Source: Rhodoferax sp.
GTDB lineage: Bacteria > Pseudomonadota > Gammaproteobacteria > Burkholderiales > Burkholderiaceae_C
Reading direction: 5' to 3'
NCBI RefSeq assembly: GCF_030646845.1
Contig: NZ_JAUSLE010000069.1
Location: 62,001-126,000 of the forward strand
Length of the DNA stretch: 64,000 bases
Shown here: piece after piece, positions 38,213 through 46,244 of the stretch
How positions within the stretch are numbered: position 1 is the first letter of the stretch
Layout: each line of letters begins with the position of its first letter
Made by a program: the position numbers and the translations under genes
Notes under the pieces: generated by a model
The model's input: only the letters and a program-made list of their open reading frames with translations
Databases searched by the model: none
Told to the model about the DNA's origin: nothing

Positions 38213-38327
38213 GTCAGTCCTTTGAATTCCCTCGCAGCTTGATGCTGATTGAGGATTTTCAAGGGTCTGACCCTGCCATTCGGTTGACATTAATCAAGGT
38301 AAGGACCCGGCGCCCTCCCCCAACCCG

Positions 38328-38825
38328 TCAAATGTTGCGAGCCTCGATACCCCATTTGGCCAGGGCTGCATCGTCCGAGACCCGCGCGTCAACCCAACGC
38401 GCACCCTCCGGCGTCTGTTCTTTCTTCCAGAACGGCGCCTGCGTTTTCAGGTAGTCCATCAGGAACTCGCAGGCCTGGAAACTCTCCCCGCGATGGGCCG
38501 AGGTTACCGCCACCAACACGATCTGGTCCAGCGGATGCAACACGCCAATCCGGTGAATGACGCGGGCGCCAAGAATGTCAAAGCGCTTGTGCGCCTCGTC
38601 GATCATGGCTTCGATGGCTTTCTCGGTCATGCCCGGGTAGTGCTCCAGCTCCATGCTGCTGATGCTGCCCGGGGTGCCAGCCGTCCGGTCACGAACAGTG
38701 CCGACAAAACTGCACACGGCCCCGACGCGCGCGTCGTGCGCCCGCAAGGCATTGATCTCGGCACTCACGTCAAAGTCGCCGGTCTGAATGCAGACGCGTG
38801 GGGTGGAAACCTGCAAATGAGCCAT
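38328..38825 (-). CDS. moaE: Molybdopterin synthase catalytic subunit
   Basis: 165 aa from ATG 38825 (MAHLQVSTPRV); the longer frame overlaps moaD. Typical motifs: GAVCSFVGTVRD, ELEHYPGMTEKAI, HRIGVL, VTSAHRGESFQA, and the active-site lysines in FWKKEQTPEGARWVDAR. With MoaD it inserts two sulfurs into cPMP to form molybdopterin. Starts 19 nt after moaD. Confidence 0.96.
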   Translation of the reverse strand: MAHLQVSTPRVCIQTGDFDVSAEINALRAHDARVGAVCSFVGTVRDRTAGTPGSISSMELEHYPGMTEKAIEAMIDEAHKRFDILGARVIHRIGVLHPLDQIVLVAVTSAHRGESFQACEFLMDYLKTQAPFWKKEQTPEGARWVDARVSDDAALAKWGIEARNI

Positions 38826-38844
38826 AGGTAGATTCCGTGTGGGT

Positions 38845-39096
38845 TTAGCCGCCCGTGACCGGTGGAAAAAAGGCCACTTCTGCCCCGTCAACCAGTGCCA
38901 CGGACTCGTCGCTCATGTCCTTGTTGAGCGCCATGCGCACAGAACGGCCCCGCGCCAGGCTCTCGGCATGGGCGCCGCCTCGGGCAATCAGCTCGTCACG
39001 CAGGTCCGACAGGGTGGTTGCAGCAGAGTCGAGGGACTCGCCGGGCACACCAATGGCCTCGCGGATGGAGGCAAAATATTTCACTGTGACCTTCAT
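38845..39096 (-). CDS. moaD: Molybdopterin synthase sulfur carrier subunit
   Basis: 83 aa, ubiquitin-like fold (VTVKYFASIREAIG, VDGAEVAFFPPVTGG). The C-terminal GG is adenylated by MoeB and turned into a thiocarboxylate, the sulfur donor. Overlaps moeA by 4 nt (ATGA). Confidence 0.96.
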   Translation of the reverse strand: MKVTVKYFASIREAIGVPGESLDSAATTLSDLRDELIARGGAHAESLARGRSVRMALNKDMSDESVALVDGAEVAFFPPVTGG

Positions 39097-40340
39097 CCCA
39101 TGATCTCCGCAAAAGGAACAAACCGGACCAGGTCGCCAGGCGCAATCGTCTGACCCGGCGCGTTGTCCACCACACCATCACCCCAGACGGCCGAGGTCAA
39201 CACCCCCGAACTCTGGTTGGAAAACAAATCGAGCCCTCCCGCCGCATTGCGCCGCACGCGCAGGAATTCACGGCGCTTATCGGCCCTGGCCCACGTGAAA
39301 TGGGCAGGTAATGCTATTGATTTGGTAGCAACATCGGCAACACCCATCAGTGTCAGCAGGAACGGGCGTACCAGGACCAGAAAGGTAACAAAGCTCGACA
39401 CTGGGTTGCCTGGCAGCCCGATGAAGTGGGCGTTCTGCACCCGCCCGTAGGCAAATGGCTTGCCGGGTTTGATGGCGATTTGCCACAGATCCAGCGAACC
39501 CAGCGACTGGACGGCAGGCTTGATGTGGTCTTCTTCGCCCACCGAGACGCCACCGCTGGTCAGAATCAGGTCGTGGTGCTGCGCCGCCCCCTGCAGGGCC
39601 TGCACCGTCGCATCCAGCCGGTCTGGCACGATACCCAGGTCGCTCACCTCACAGCCCAGGCGCAGCAGCAGCGCGCGCAAGAAAAACCGGTTGGAGTTGT
39701 AGATCGCGCCGGGCCTCATCTGCTCGGGTGCCACGGCACCGGGCATCACCAACTCGTCGCCGGTGGAGAACAAGGCGACCCGCGGGCGGCGCACCACCGG
39801 CAGCAGGTTCATGCCAATACTGGCCGCCAAGCCCAGTGAAGCCGGCGTCAGGCGCTCGCCCTTTGAGAGCACCACGGCGCCGCGCGTGACGTCCTCGCCG
39901 GCACGGCGAATCCATTGTCCCGGCGCTGGCATGGCCTTGATGCGCACGCCGCCGCCCTCCACCACCTCGCAGTCTTCCTGCATCACCACCGCATCCGCCC
40001 CCGCTGGAATTGGGGCGCCAGTGAAGATGCGGGCCACGCTCATGGGCGCCAGCGGAGCACCCGGCGAGCCGGCCGCAATCCGCTGCGTCACCGGAAGCAG
40101 CCCTTGCGCTGGCTGAACATTGAGCGCCTGCGACACATCCGCGCAGCGCACCGCGTAGCCATCCATGGAACTGTTGTCCTGCGGCGGCACGTGCAAGGCC
40201 GACACCACGTCTTGCGCCAGCACCCGGGCGTCGGCATCAAATGTCGAAACCGACTCCACACCCTTCAGCGCCGTGGCAAATCCCAGCAATTCAGCCAGGG
40301 CGTCATCCAGCGATTTCAGGGGAAGGCGTGGCGCATTCAT
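39093..40340 (-). CDS. moeA: Molybdopterin molybdenumtransferase MoeA
   Basis: 415 aa. Domain features: LPQDNSSMDGYAV-type segment (PPQDNSSMDGYAVR), FTGAPIPAGADAVV, GEDVTRGAVVL, the catalytic TSGGVSVGEEDHIKPA loop, and KPGKPFAYG. MoeA ligates molybdate into adenylated molybdopterin. Overlaps both neighbours by 4 nt. A repeat-element copy (39282-39329) encodes part of the C-terminal domain (VATKSIALPAHFTWARA). Confidence 0.96.
   Translation of the reverse strand: MNAPRLPLKSLDDALAELLGFATALKGVESVSTFDADARVLAQDVVSALHVPPQDNSSMDGYAVRCADVSQALNVQPAQGLLPVTQRIAAGSPGAPLAPMSVARIFTGAPIPAGADAVVMQEDCEVVEGGGVRIKAMPAPGQWIRRAGEDVTRGAVVLSKGERLTPASLGLAASIGMNLLPVVRRPRVALFSTGDELVMPGAVAPEQMRPGAIYNSNRFFLRALLLRLGCEVSDLGIVPDRLDATVQALQGAAQHHDLILTSGGVSVGEEDHIKPAVQSLGSLDLWQIAIKPGKPFAYGRVQNAHFIGLPGNPVSSFVTFLVLVRPFLLTLMGVADVATKSIALPAHFTWARADKRREFLRVRRNAAGGLDLFSNQSSGVLTSAVWGDGVVDNAPGQTIAPGDLVRFVPFAEIMG
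39282..39329. repeat. Interspersed hairpin element, copy 6 (inside moeA)
   Basis: 48 nt: GGCCCTGGCCC, 20-nt spacer, GCTATTGATTTGGTAGC. In frame with moeA; the surrounding protein is otherwise conserved, so partial chance similarity cannot be ruled out. Confidence 0.5.
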
Positions 40341-40870
40341 GCGTAGGTCTCCAGGCAGTACTCAAAACGGGCTTCGTTGGCTGTCAGCCAGTTCACAACC
40401 GCATCGGCATCGTTGAGATCCAGCACGGGCCGCTGCGTGGCATGGGGCAGCTGTTCCGGCGAATCCGTGGCAATCGCCACGATGAAATCATCATCCATAT
40501 AGCGGGCGGGTTTGTCCGCCTGCGCCCGCCACACCTCGATCTTGAGCAGATCCGACTCTTTGAAGCCTTCCACCAGCACCCAGTCGACGCCCTCGTACAG
40601 TTCGGCAATCAACTGGTGCACGGAAAGCTGCATCGGTTGCTCAAATTCGCGCATCAACGCCAGACGCCTGTCCGACGCCACCACCACCTCAAAAGCACCC
40701 GCCTCGCGGTGCCGGTAAGTGTCTTTTCCGACATGGTCAATGTCGAAGCGATGATGGGCGTGTTTCACGACCGACACGCGCAGGCCCATGAGCCGGAACG
40801 CTGGAATCAGACGCTCGACCAGCGTTGTCTTGCCGGAGCCGGAATAGCCGGCAAAGCCCACGACCTTCAT
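40337..40870 (-). CDS. mobB: Molybdopterin-guanine dinucleotide biosynthesis protein MobB
   Basis: 177 aa from ATG 40870 (MKVVGFAGYSGSGKTTLVER). P-loop GYSGSGKTT at about 8-16, then VVKHAHHRFDIDHVGKDTYRHR and the LVEGFKES motif typical of MobB. This GTP-binding protein assists MobA in making the guanine dinucleotide cofactor. Its ATG overlaps the thrC stop by 4 nt, linking cofactor synthesis to the threonine genes in one transcript. Confidence 0.95.
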   Translation of the reverse strand: MKVVGFAGYSGSGKTTLVERLIPAFRLMGLRVSVVKHAHHRFDIDHVGKDTYRHREAGAFEVVVASDRRLALMREFEQPMQLSVHQLIAELYEGVDWVLVEGFKESDLLKIEVWRAQADKPARYMDDDFIVAIATDSPEQLPHATQRPVLDLNDADAVVNWLTANEARFEYCLETYA

Positions 40871-42306
40871 GTGCAATGCTGCGCAATGTAGGCTTTGACG
40901 GCATCCACGTCGGCCGCCATACGCGTCACGCGCTTGGGCAGGGCCTCAATGCCTTCAAATTTTGCCGGACGGTCCGGCTCGCGCCCGAGGGCCTCCACAA
41001 TGGTGGCCGCAAACTTGATGGGCAAAGCAGTCTCCAGCACGATCATCGGCACGCCTGGCTGCAGGTGCTCACGCGCCACCTTGACGGCGTCGGCGGTGTG
41101 GGTGTCGATCATCACGCCGAAGCGCTCAAAGGTATCGCGAATGGTGGCCAGGCGATTGGCATGGGTGCTCTTGCCGCTCAGGAAGCCATAGCGAGTGGCG
41201 GCTTCCTTGAATGCGGGATCGGCGCTCAGGTCGAAGCGGCCGTCCTTCCCCAGCGCATCACCGAACAAGGCCTTCACGCGCGCACCGTCACGCCCCAGCA
41301 GGTCAAAGACAAAGCGCTCGAAGTTACTGGCCTTGGAAATATCCATCGACGGGCTTGATGTCTCGTGCGTATCGGCGCTGCCGCGCACGCGGTAAACACC
41401 GGTGCGGAAAAACTCGTCCAGCACATCGTTCTCATTGGTGGCGACCACCAGCTTGTCGATCGGCAAGCCCATCATGCGTGCCACATGGCCGGCGCAGACG
41501 TTGCCGAAATTGCCCGATGGCACGGTGAAGCTGATCTTCTGGTCATTCGCCGTGGTCGCCTGGAAGTAGCCAGCGAAGTAATACACCACCTGCGCCATCA
41601 GGCGCGCCCAGTTGATGGAATTGACCGTGCCAATTCTGTACTGGCGTTTGAACTCCAGGTCATTGGACACAGCCTTGACCATGTCCTGGCAGTCGTCAAA
41701 GACACCGTCCACGGCGATGTTGTGAATGTTCGCGTCCATCAGGCTGAACATCTGCGCCTGCTGGAACGGGCTCATGCGGCCAAACGGGCTGGTCATGAAG
41801 ACGCGTACGCCTTTTTTACCACGCATGGCGTATTCGGCCGCGCTGCCGGTGTCGCCGCTGGTCGCGCCCAGGATGTTGAGCTCTTCACCGCGCCGCGCCA
41901 ACTCGTACTCAAACAGGTTGCCCAGCAACTGCATGGCCATGTCCTTGAAGGCCAGTGTGGGGCCGTTGGACAGGGCTTCGAGCCACAGGCTGTTTTCGAG
42001 CTTCTTCAGCGGCACGATTTCCTTCGTGCCAAAAACAGCCTCGGTGTAGGTCTTGTCGCAAATGGCCTTCAGGTCGACAGCGGGAATATCGTCGATGTAC
42101 AGCGACAGCACCTCGAACGCCAGCGCGGCATAGCCCTGGTCTCGGTAGACACCGCGCCACTTCAACAGCGTGGCGTCGTCCACCTGCGGGTAGTGCTCCG
42201 GCAAATACAGGCCGCCATCGGGCGCCAGGCCTTCGAGCAGGATTTCGCAAAAGCGTTTGCGCTCAGTCGAGTCGCTGGATGCAGCGCGGGTGGAGAGGTA
42301 CTTCAT
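40867..42306 (-). CDS. thrC: Threonine synthase
   Basis: 479 aa. N-terminal YLSTR motif (MKYLSTRAASSDS), PLP lysine in GPTLAFKDMAMQ (about residue 115), phosphate loop SGDTGSAAEYA, and FTVPSGNFGNVCAGHVA. Converts O-phosphohomoserine to threonine. Its ATG shares one base with the hom stop (TGATG), and its own stop overlaps mobB. Confidence 0.97.
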   Translation of the reverse strand: MKYLSTRAASSDSTERKRFCEILLEGLAPDGGLYLPEHYPQVDDATLLKWRGVYRDQGYAALAFEVLSLYIDDIPAVDLKAICDKTYTEAVFGTKEIVPLKKLENSLWLEALSNGPTLAFKDMAMQLLGNLFEYELARRGEELNILGATSGDTGSAAEYAMRGKKGVRVFMTSPFGRMSPFQQAQMFSLMDANIHNIAVDGVFDDCQDMVKAVSNDLEFKRQYRIGTVNSINWARLMAQVVYYFAGYFQATTANDQKISFTVPSGNFGNVCAGHVARMMGLPIDKLVVATNENDVLDEFFRTGVYRVRGSADTHETSSPSMDISKASNFERFVFDLLGRDGARVKALFGDALGKDGRFDLSADPAFKEAATRYGFLSGKSTHANRLATIRDTFERFGVMIDTHTADAVKVAREHLQPGVPMIVLETALPIKFAATIVEALGREPDRPAKFEGIEALPKRVTRMAADVDAVKAYIAQHCT

Positions 42307-43652
42307 CAGGCCAGTTCTTCCTTGCGGATGCGGGTGATGGGCGCCAACACAGTGGGCAGGGCCTGCATCTGGGCCAGAGCAGCGTTCATCCTGGCTTCCA
42401 CGCAGTCGTGCGTCAGAATGATCAGGTCGGTTTGCGTGGAGCCCTCACCGCCCACCTCGTCGGCTTCGCGCTGCAGCACCGCATCGATGCTGATGCCCGC
42501 CTCGGCCAGGATGCCGGTCACCTTGGCCAACACGCCGGTTTCATCCGCCACGCGCAAACGCAGGTAATAGCTGGTCACCACTTCGCTCATGGGCAGCACC
42601 GGCAAATCGCTCATCGCGTTGGGCTGAAATGCCAGGTGCGGGACCCGCTGCGCGGCGTCCGCCGTGTGCAGCCGGGTGATGTCCACCAGGTCGGCAATGA
42701 CAGCGCTGGCGGTGGGCTCGGAGCCCGCACCCTTGCCGTAGTACAGGGTGGTGCCGACGGCGTCGCCCTGCACCATGACCGCGTTCATGGCGCCTTCCAC
42801 ATTGGCGATCAGGCGTTTGGTAGGCACCAGGCTCGGGTGCACCCGTAACTCGATGCCCGCTGAAGTGCCCTTGGTCGCGTCTGCCTCGCGACGCTTGGTA
42901 ATCCCCAGCAATTTGATGCGATAGCCCAGTTGCTCGGCGTACTTGATGTCGGCAGCGCCGAGTTTGGTGATGCCTTCCACATAGGCCTTGTCGAACTGCA
43001 CCGGAATGCCGAACGCAATGGCCGACATGATGGTGGCCTTGTGCGCGGCGTCCACGCCTTCGATGTCGAAGGTCGGGTCGGCTTCGGCGTAGCCCAGGCG
43101 TTGCGCTTCCTTGAGCACGACGTCGAAGTCCAGGCCCTTGTCGCGCATCTCGGACAGGATGAAATTGGTCGTGCCGTTGATGATGCCGGCAATCCACTGG
43201 ATGCTGTTGGCCGTCAGGCCTTCGCGCAGCGCCTTGATGATCGGGATGCCGCCCGCCACCGCTGCTTCAAAGGCCACCATCACGCCCTTGGCAGACGCGG
43301 CCGCAAAGATCTCGGTACCGTGCACCGCCAGCAGCGCCTTGTTCGCCGTCACCACATGCTTGCCGGCCGCAATCGCTTCCAGCACCAGTGCCTTGGCAAT
43401 GCCGTAGCCGCCGATCAACTCGATCACGATGTCAATGTCCGGGTTGGCGATCACCGCCCGGGCCTCATTCACCACCTGGACGCCCTCACCCACCAGGCCT
43501 TGCGCGCGCGCGACATCCAGATCCGCCACCATGGTGATCTCGATCCCGCGGCCGGCACGACGCTTGATTTCTTCCTGGTTGCGACGCAGCACGTTGAACG
43601 TGCCCGAGCCCACAACACCCATGCCCAGCAGGCCTACTTGAATCGGTTTCAT
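42306..43652 (-). CDS. hom: Homoserine dehydrogenase
   Basis: 448 aa. NAD(P)-binding GLLGMGVVGSGT at the start, catalytic region with GTTNFILSEM and the DP-F-DIEGVDAAHK segment, and a C-terminal ACT domain (ADETGVLAKVTGILAEAGIS, about 360-435) for threonine feedback. It is monofunctional, with no aspartokinase part. Makes homoserine for threonine and methionine. Followed directly by thrC. Confidence 0.97.
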   Translation of the reverse strand: MKPIQVGLLGMGVVGSGTFNVLRRNQEEIKRRAGRGIEITMVADLDVARAQGLVGEGVQVVNEARAVIANPDIDIVIELIGGYGIAKALVLEAIAAGKHVVTANKALLAVHGTEIFAAASAKGVMVAFEAAVAGGIPIIKALREGLTANSIQWIAGIINGTTNFILSEMRDKGLDFDVVLKEAQRLGYAEADPTFDIEGVDAAHKATIMSAIAFGIPVQFDKAYVEGITKLGAADIKYAEQLGYRIKLLGITKRREADATKGTSAGIELRVHPSLVPTKRLIANVEGAMNAVMVQGDAVGTTLYYGKGAGSEPTASAVIADLVDITRLHTADAAQRVPHLAFQPNAMSDLPVLPMSEVVTSYYLRLRVADETGVLAKVTGILAEAGISIDAVLQREADEVGGEGSTQTDLIILTHDCVEARMNAALAQMQALPTVLAPITRIRKEELA

Positions 43653-43672
43653 AAAGTTTTATTAGTTAAATT

Positions 43673-43721
43673 GGCCTCTAGCCACCGCACTATATGCGCA
43701 GACAGCTATCAATTAGATAGC
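43673..43721. repeat. Interspersed hairpin element, copy 7
   Basis: 49 nt: GGCCTCTAGCC, 21-nt spacer, GCTATCAATTAGATAGC (7-bp arms). The hairpin begins 3 nt past the alaA stop codon, ahead of hom. Confidence 0.8.
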
Positions 43722-43724
43722 AAT

Positions 43725-44951
43725 TCAGTTGCTGTACCGCTTGCGGTAGATTTCAAGGAACTTGGCGACACGGCCGATCGCTTCACGCAAGTCGTCCTCA
43801 TGCGGCAAGAACACGATGCGGAAGTGGTCGGGCGTCGGCCAGTTGAAGCCGGTGCCCTGCACCAGCATCACCTTGGTTTCCTGCAGCAGTTCCAGAAAGA
43901 ACTGCTGGTCGTCCTCGATCGGGTACATGGTCGGGTCCAGCCGTGGAAACATGTACAGCGCGGCCGTTGGCTTGACGCAGGTCACACCCGGGATCGCCGT
44001 GATCAACTCGTATGCCAGGTCGCGCTGGCGGCGCAGGCGCCCGCCCTCACCCACCAGGTCATTGATGCTCTGATACCCGCCCAGGGCGGTCTGGATGGCC
44101 CACTGGCCGGGGACGTTGGAACACAGACGCATGTTCGAGAGCATGTTCAACCCCTCGATGTAATCCTTGGCCGGCTTCTTGTCGCCCGACACCACCATCC
44201 AGCCGGCACGGTAGCCGCAGGAGCGGTAGCTCGTGGACAGCGAGTTGAAGGTGAGCGTCAGCACATCGTCGGAGAGACTGCCGATCGCCGTATGTTTGAC
44301 CCCGTCATACAGCACCTTGTCGTACACCTCGTCGGCGAAGATCACCAGACCGTGCTCTCGTGCAATCAGCACAATGGCCTTGAGCAGTTCATCGGAATAC
44401 AGGGCCCCCGTCGGGTTGTTGGGGTTGATGACCACAATGCCCTTGGTCCGTGGCGTGATCTTGGCGCGAATGTCGTTCAGGTCGGGCATCCAGCCGTTGG
44501 CCTCATCGCACAGGTAGTGCACCGGTGTGCCGCCCGACAGGCTGGCCGCCGCGGTCCACAGTGGATAGTCGGGTGAAGGCAGCAGCAACTCGTCGCCAGT
44601 GTCGAGCAACGCATTCGTCGCCATGACGATCAGTTCGCTGGCGCCGTTGCCCAGGTAGATGTCGTCCAGCGTCACGCCCTTGATGCCCTGCTCCTGCGTG
44701 TAGTGCATGACCGCCTTGCGCGCTGCAAAAATACCCTTGCTGTCGGAATAACCCGCGGAGTTGGGCAGGTTGCGGATCATGTCCTGCTGGATTTCCTCCG
44801 GCGCATCAAAGCCGAACACGGCCAGATTGCCGATGTTGAGCTTGATGATCTTGTGACCCTCTTCCTCCATCTGGCGGGCCGCGTCCATGATGGGGCCGCG
44901 AATGTCGTAGCAGACGTTGGCCAGCTTGGCTGATTTTCGAATGGTCTTCAA
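43725..44951 (-). CDS. alaA: AlaA-type aminotransferase with catalytic lysine replaced by threonine
   Basis: 408 aa from a TTG at 44951 (KTIRKSAKLANVCYDIRGP, the family N-terminus) with GGAGAG 3 nt upstream. The frame extends 5' for 170 codons, but that part runs antisense to another gene. Fold-type I aminotransferase motifs: NPNNPTGALYSDE, FADEVYDKVLYDG, GYRAGWMV, GTGFNWPTPDHFR. AlaA makes alanine from pyruvate and glutamate. The PLP-lysine motif LSKTYR of E. coli (Lys240) reads LSTSYR here: codon 240 is ACG (44234-44232), one base from AAG. Unless this is a sequence error, the enzyme should be inactive or altered. Confidence 0.88.
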   Translation of the reverse strand: MKTIRKSAKLANVCYDIRGPIMDAARQMEEEGHKIIKLNIGNLAVFGFDAPEEIQQDMIRNLPNSAGYSDSKGIFAARKAVMHYTQEQGIKGVTLDDIYLGNGASELIVMATNALLDTGDELLLPSPDYPLWTAAASLSGGTPVHYLCDEANGWMPDLNDIRAKITPRTKGIVVINPNNPTGALYSDELLKAIVLIAREHGLVIFADEVYDKVLYDGVKHTAIGSLSDDVLTLTFNSLSTSYRSCGYRAGWMVVSGDKKPAKDYIEGLNMLSNMRLCSNVPGQWAIQTALGGYQSINDLVGEGGRLRRQRDLAYELITAIPGVTCVKPTAALYMFPRLDPTMYPIEDDQQFFLELLQETKVMLVQGTGFNWPTPDHFRIVFLPHEDDLREAIGRVAKFLEIYRKRYSN

Positions 44952-45062
44952 GGTCTCTCCAGTAGCGGGTGACGTGAGGCGAAACCTATAATTTGACCAC
45001 ATTTCCGTCCAATACCCCCAGTTATTGATGCACTGCAGCAACCAGACCCGACCTTTTTTCAC

Positions 45063-45443
45063 ATGAAGATCCAGCCCGACATCATCAGCGTCCAATCCAT
45101 CAGGGGTTATGGCCCCGGCTGGATTGGCGTTGGCAACGAAAAAATTACCGCGAGCGTGGTGCTTGGATCGCGCGGCGAACGCTTCAACTGGGATTGCAGC
45201 CGATTCGAAGAGCTGACTGCGGAGCACTTTGCCCAACTGGCGGCCATGGGCACCGAACTGGTCATTTTTGGCAGCGGCAACCGTATTCGGTTTCCCCCGG
45301 CCGTCTGGATCAAACCTCTGATTGACAAACAGACCGGCATTGAAACCATGGATACCCAGGCGGCCTGCCGCACCTACAACATTCTTGCGGGCGAAGGGCG
45401 TCATGTTGCCGTTGCACTGATACTGGAAACACCTTCGGGATAA
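45063..45443 (+). CDS. Mth938-like domain protein
   Basis: 126 aa. Matches the Mth938/NDUFAF3-type fold (VQSIRGYGPGWIGVG, LVIFGSGNRIRFPP, TMDTQAACRTYNILAGEGR). Mitochondrial relatives assist complex I assembly; bacterial ones are uncharacterised. It is divergent from alaA. The short gap to bcp (140 bp) has no clear terminator. Confidence 0.87.
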   Translation: MKIQPDIISVQSIRGYGPGWIGVGNEKITASVVLGSRGERFNWDCSRFEELTAEHFAQLAAMGTELVIFGSGNRIRFPPAVWIKPLIDKQTGIETMDTQAACRTYNILAGEGRHVAVALILETPSG

Positions 45444-45583
45444 CACTAGCGCCGACTCAACGGGCCGCAAGTAGTTTTCGGGGTAAAATCATCGGTTGTA
45501 GTCGGGGGCGCCGGAGAGCTGTCACAGGATAGTGCCCACGACTTGAGCGAATGACGCATCCTGTCACACGAGATTTAAGAACT

Positions 45584-46069
45584 ATGGCGATTGTTGTCAA
45601 TAAACCCATCCCTGAATTTGAATCTAATGCCACTGGTGGTATCAGGGTTTCGAACACCTCCCACCTCGGAAAAGTCGTCATCCTTTACTTCTACCCGAAG
45701 GACAACACCCCGGGCTGCACCACAGAGGCCATGCAGTTCCGCGACAAATACAAAGACTTTGTGAAGGCTGGCGCCACCGTGTTTGGCGTGTCGCGCGACA
45801 ACATGAAATCCCACGACGAGTTCAAGACCAAGCTGGAACTCCCCTTTGAATTGATCGCCGACACCGAAGAAAAAATGTGCCACATGTTCGGCGTCGTCAA
45901 GAACAAGATCATGTACGGCAAGAAGGTCAAAGGCATTGAGCGCAGCACTTTCCTGATCGGCGCCGATGGCCTGCTCAAGGAAGAATGGCGCGGCCTCAAG
46001 GTGCCAGGCCATGTGGACGACGTATTGAAGGCCGTCAAGGCGCTGAAGAAAACTGCTGCGCTGGTCTGA
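45584..46069 (+). CDS. bcp: Thiol peroxidase Bcp, one-cysteine type
   Basis: 161 aa from ATG 45584 (MAIVVNKPIPEF). AhpC/TSA thioredoxin fold with peroxidatic Cys45 in DNTPGCTTEAMQFRD. The second cysteine found five residues later in E. coli Bcp (CTTEAC) is Met50 here, so resolution must use another thiol. Reduces hydrogen and lipid peroxides. Followed by a strong terminator. Confidence 0.94.
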   Translation: MAIVVNKPIPEFESNATGGIRVSNTSHLGKVVILYFYPKDNTPGCTTEAMQFRDKYKDFVKAGATVFGVSRDNMKSHDEFKTKLELPFELIADTEEKMCHMFGVVKNKIMYGKKVKGIERSTFLIGADGLLKEEWRGLKVPGHVDDVLKAVKALKKTAALV

Positions 46070-46165
46070 GGATGGATGGAGAGCGTCCTCCATGGGGCGT
46101 TGATATCTTCAAAGTTTATGCATAATGGGTCATATGCCCTTCAAATGTGCAACCGCTCTCAAACA

Positions 46166-46197
46166 AAAAGCCGCCTTGGTCTCCAGGCGGTTTTTTG
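46166..46197 (+). terminator. Intrinsic terminator between bcp and phoH
   Basis: CCGCCT, loop TGGTCTCC, AGGCGG, then TTTTTT. Confidence 0.88.
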
Positions 46198-46244
46198 CTT
46201 TTAAAGCCCATATTCATTTAACTTTTTGCGAGCAAGCCTAACCC

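Noticed and set aside
38257..38263. Sigma-32 promoter for clpB
   Set aside because: The -35 CTTGAAA is perfect, but no CCCCAT-like -10 was found at 11-16 nt; kept only as a remark.
44952..45470. N-terminal extension of the alaA reading frame
   Set aside because: It is antisense to a recognisable Mth938-like gene and has no aminotransferase similarity.
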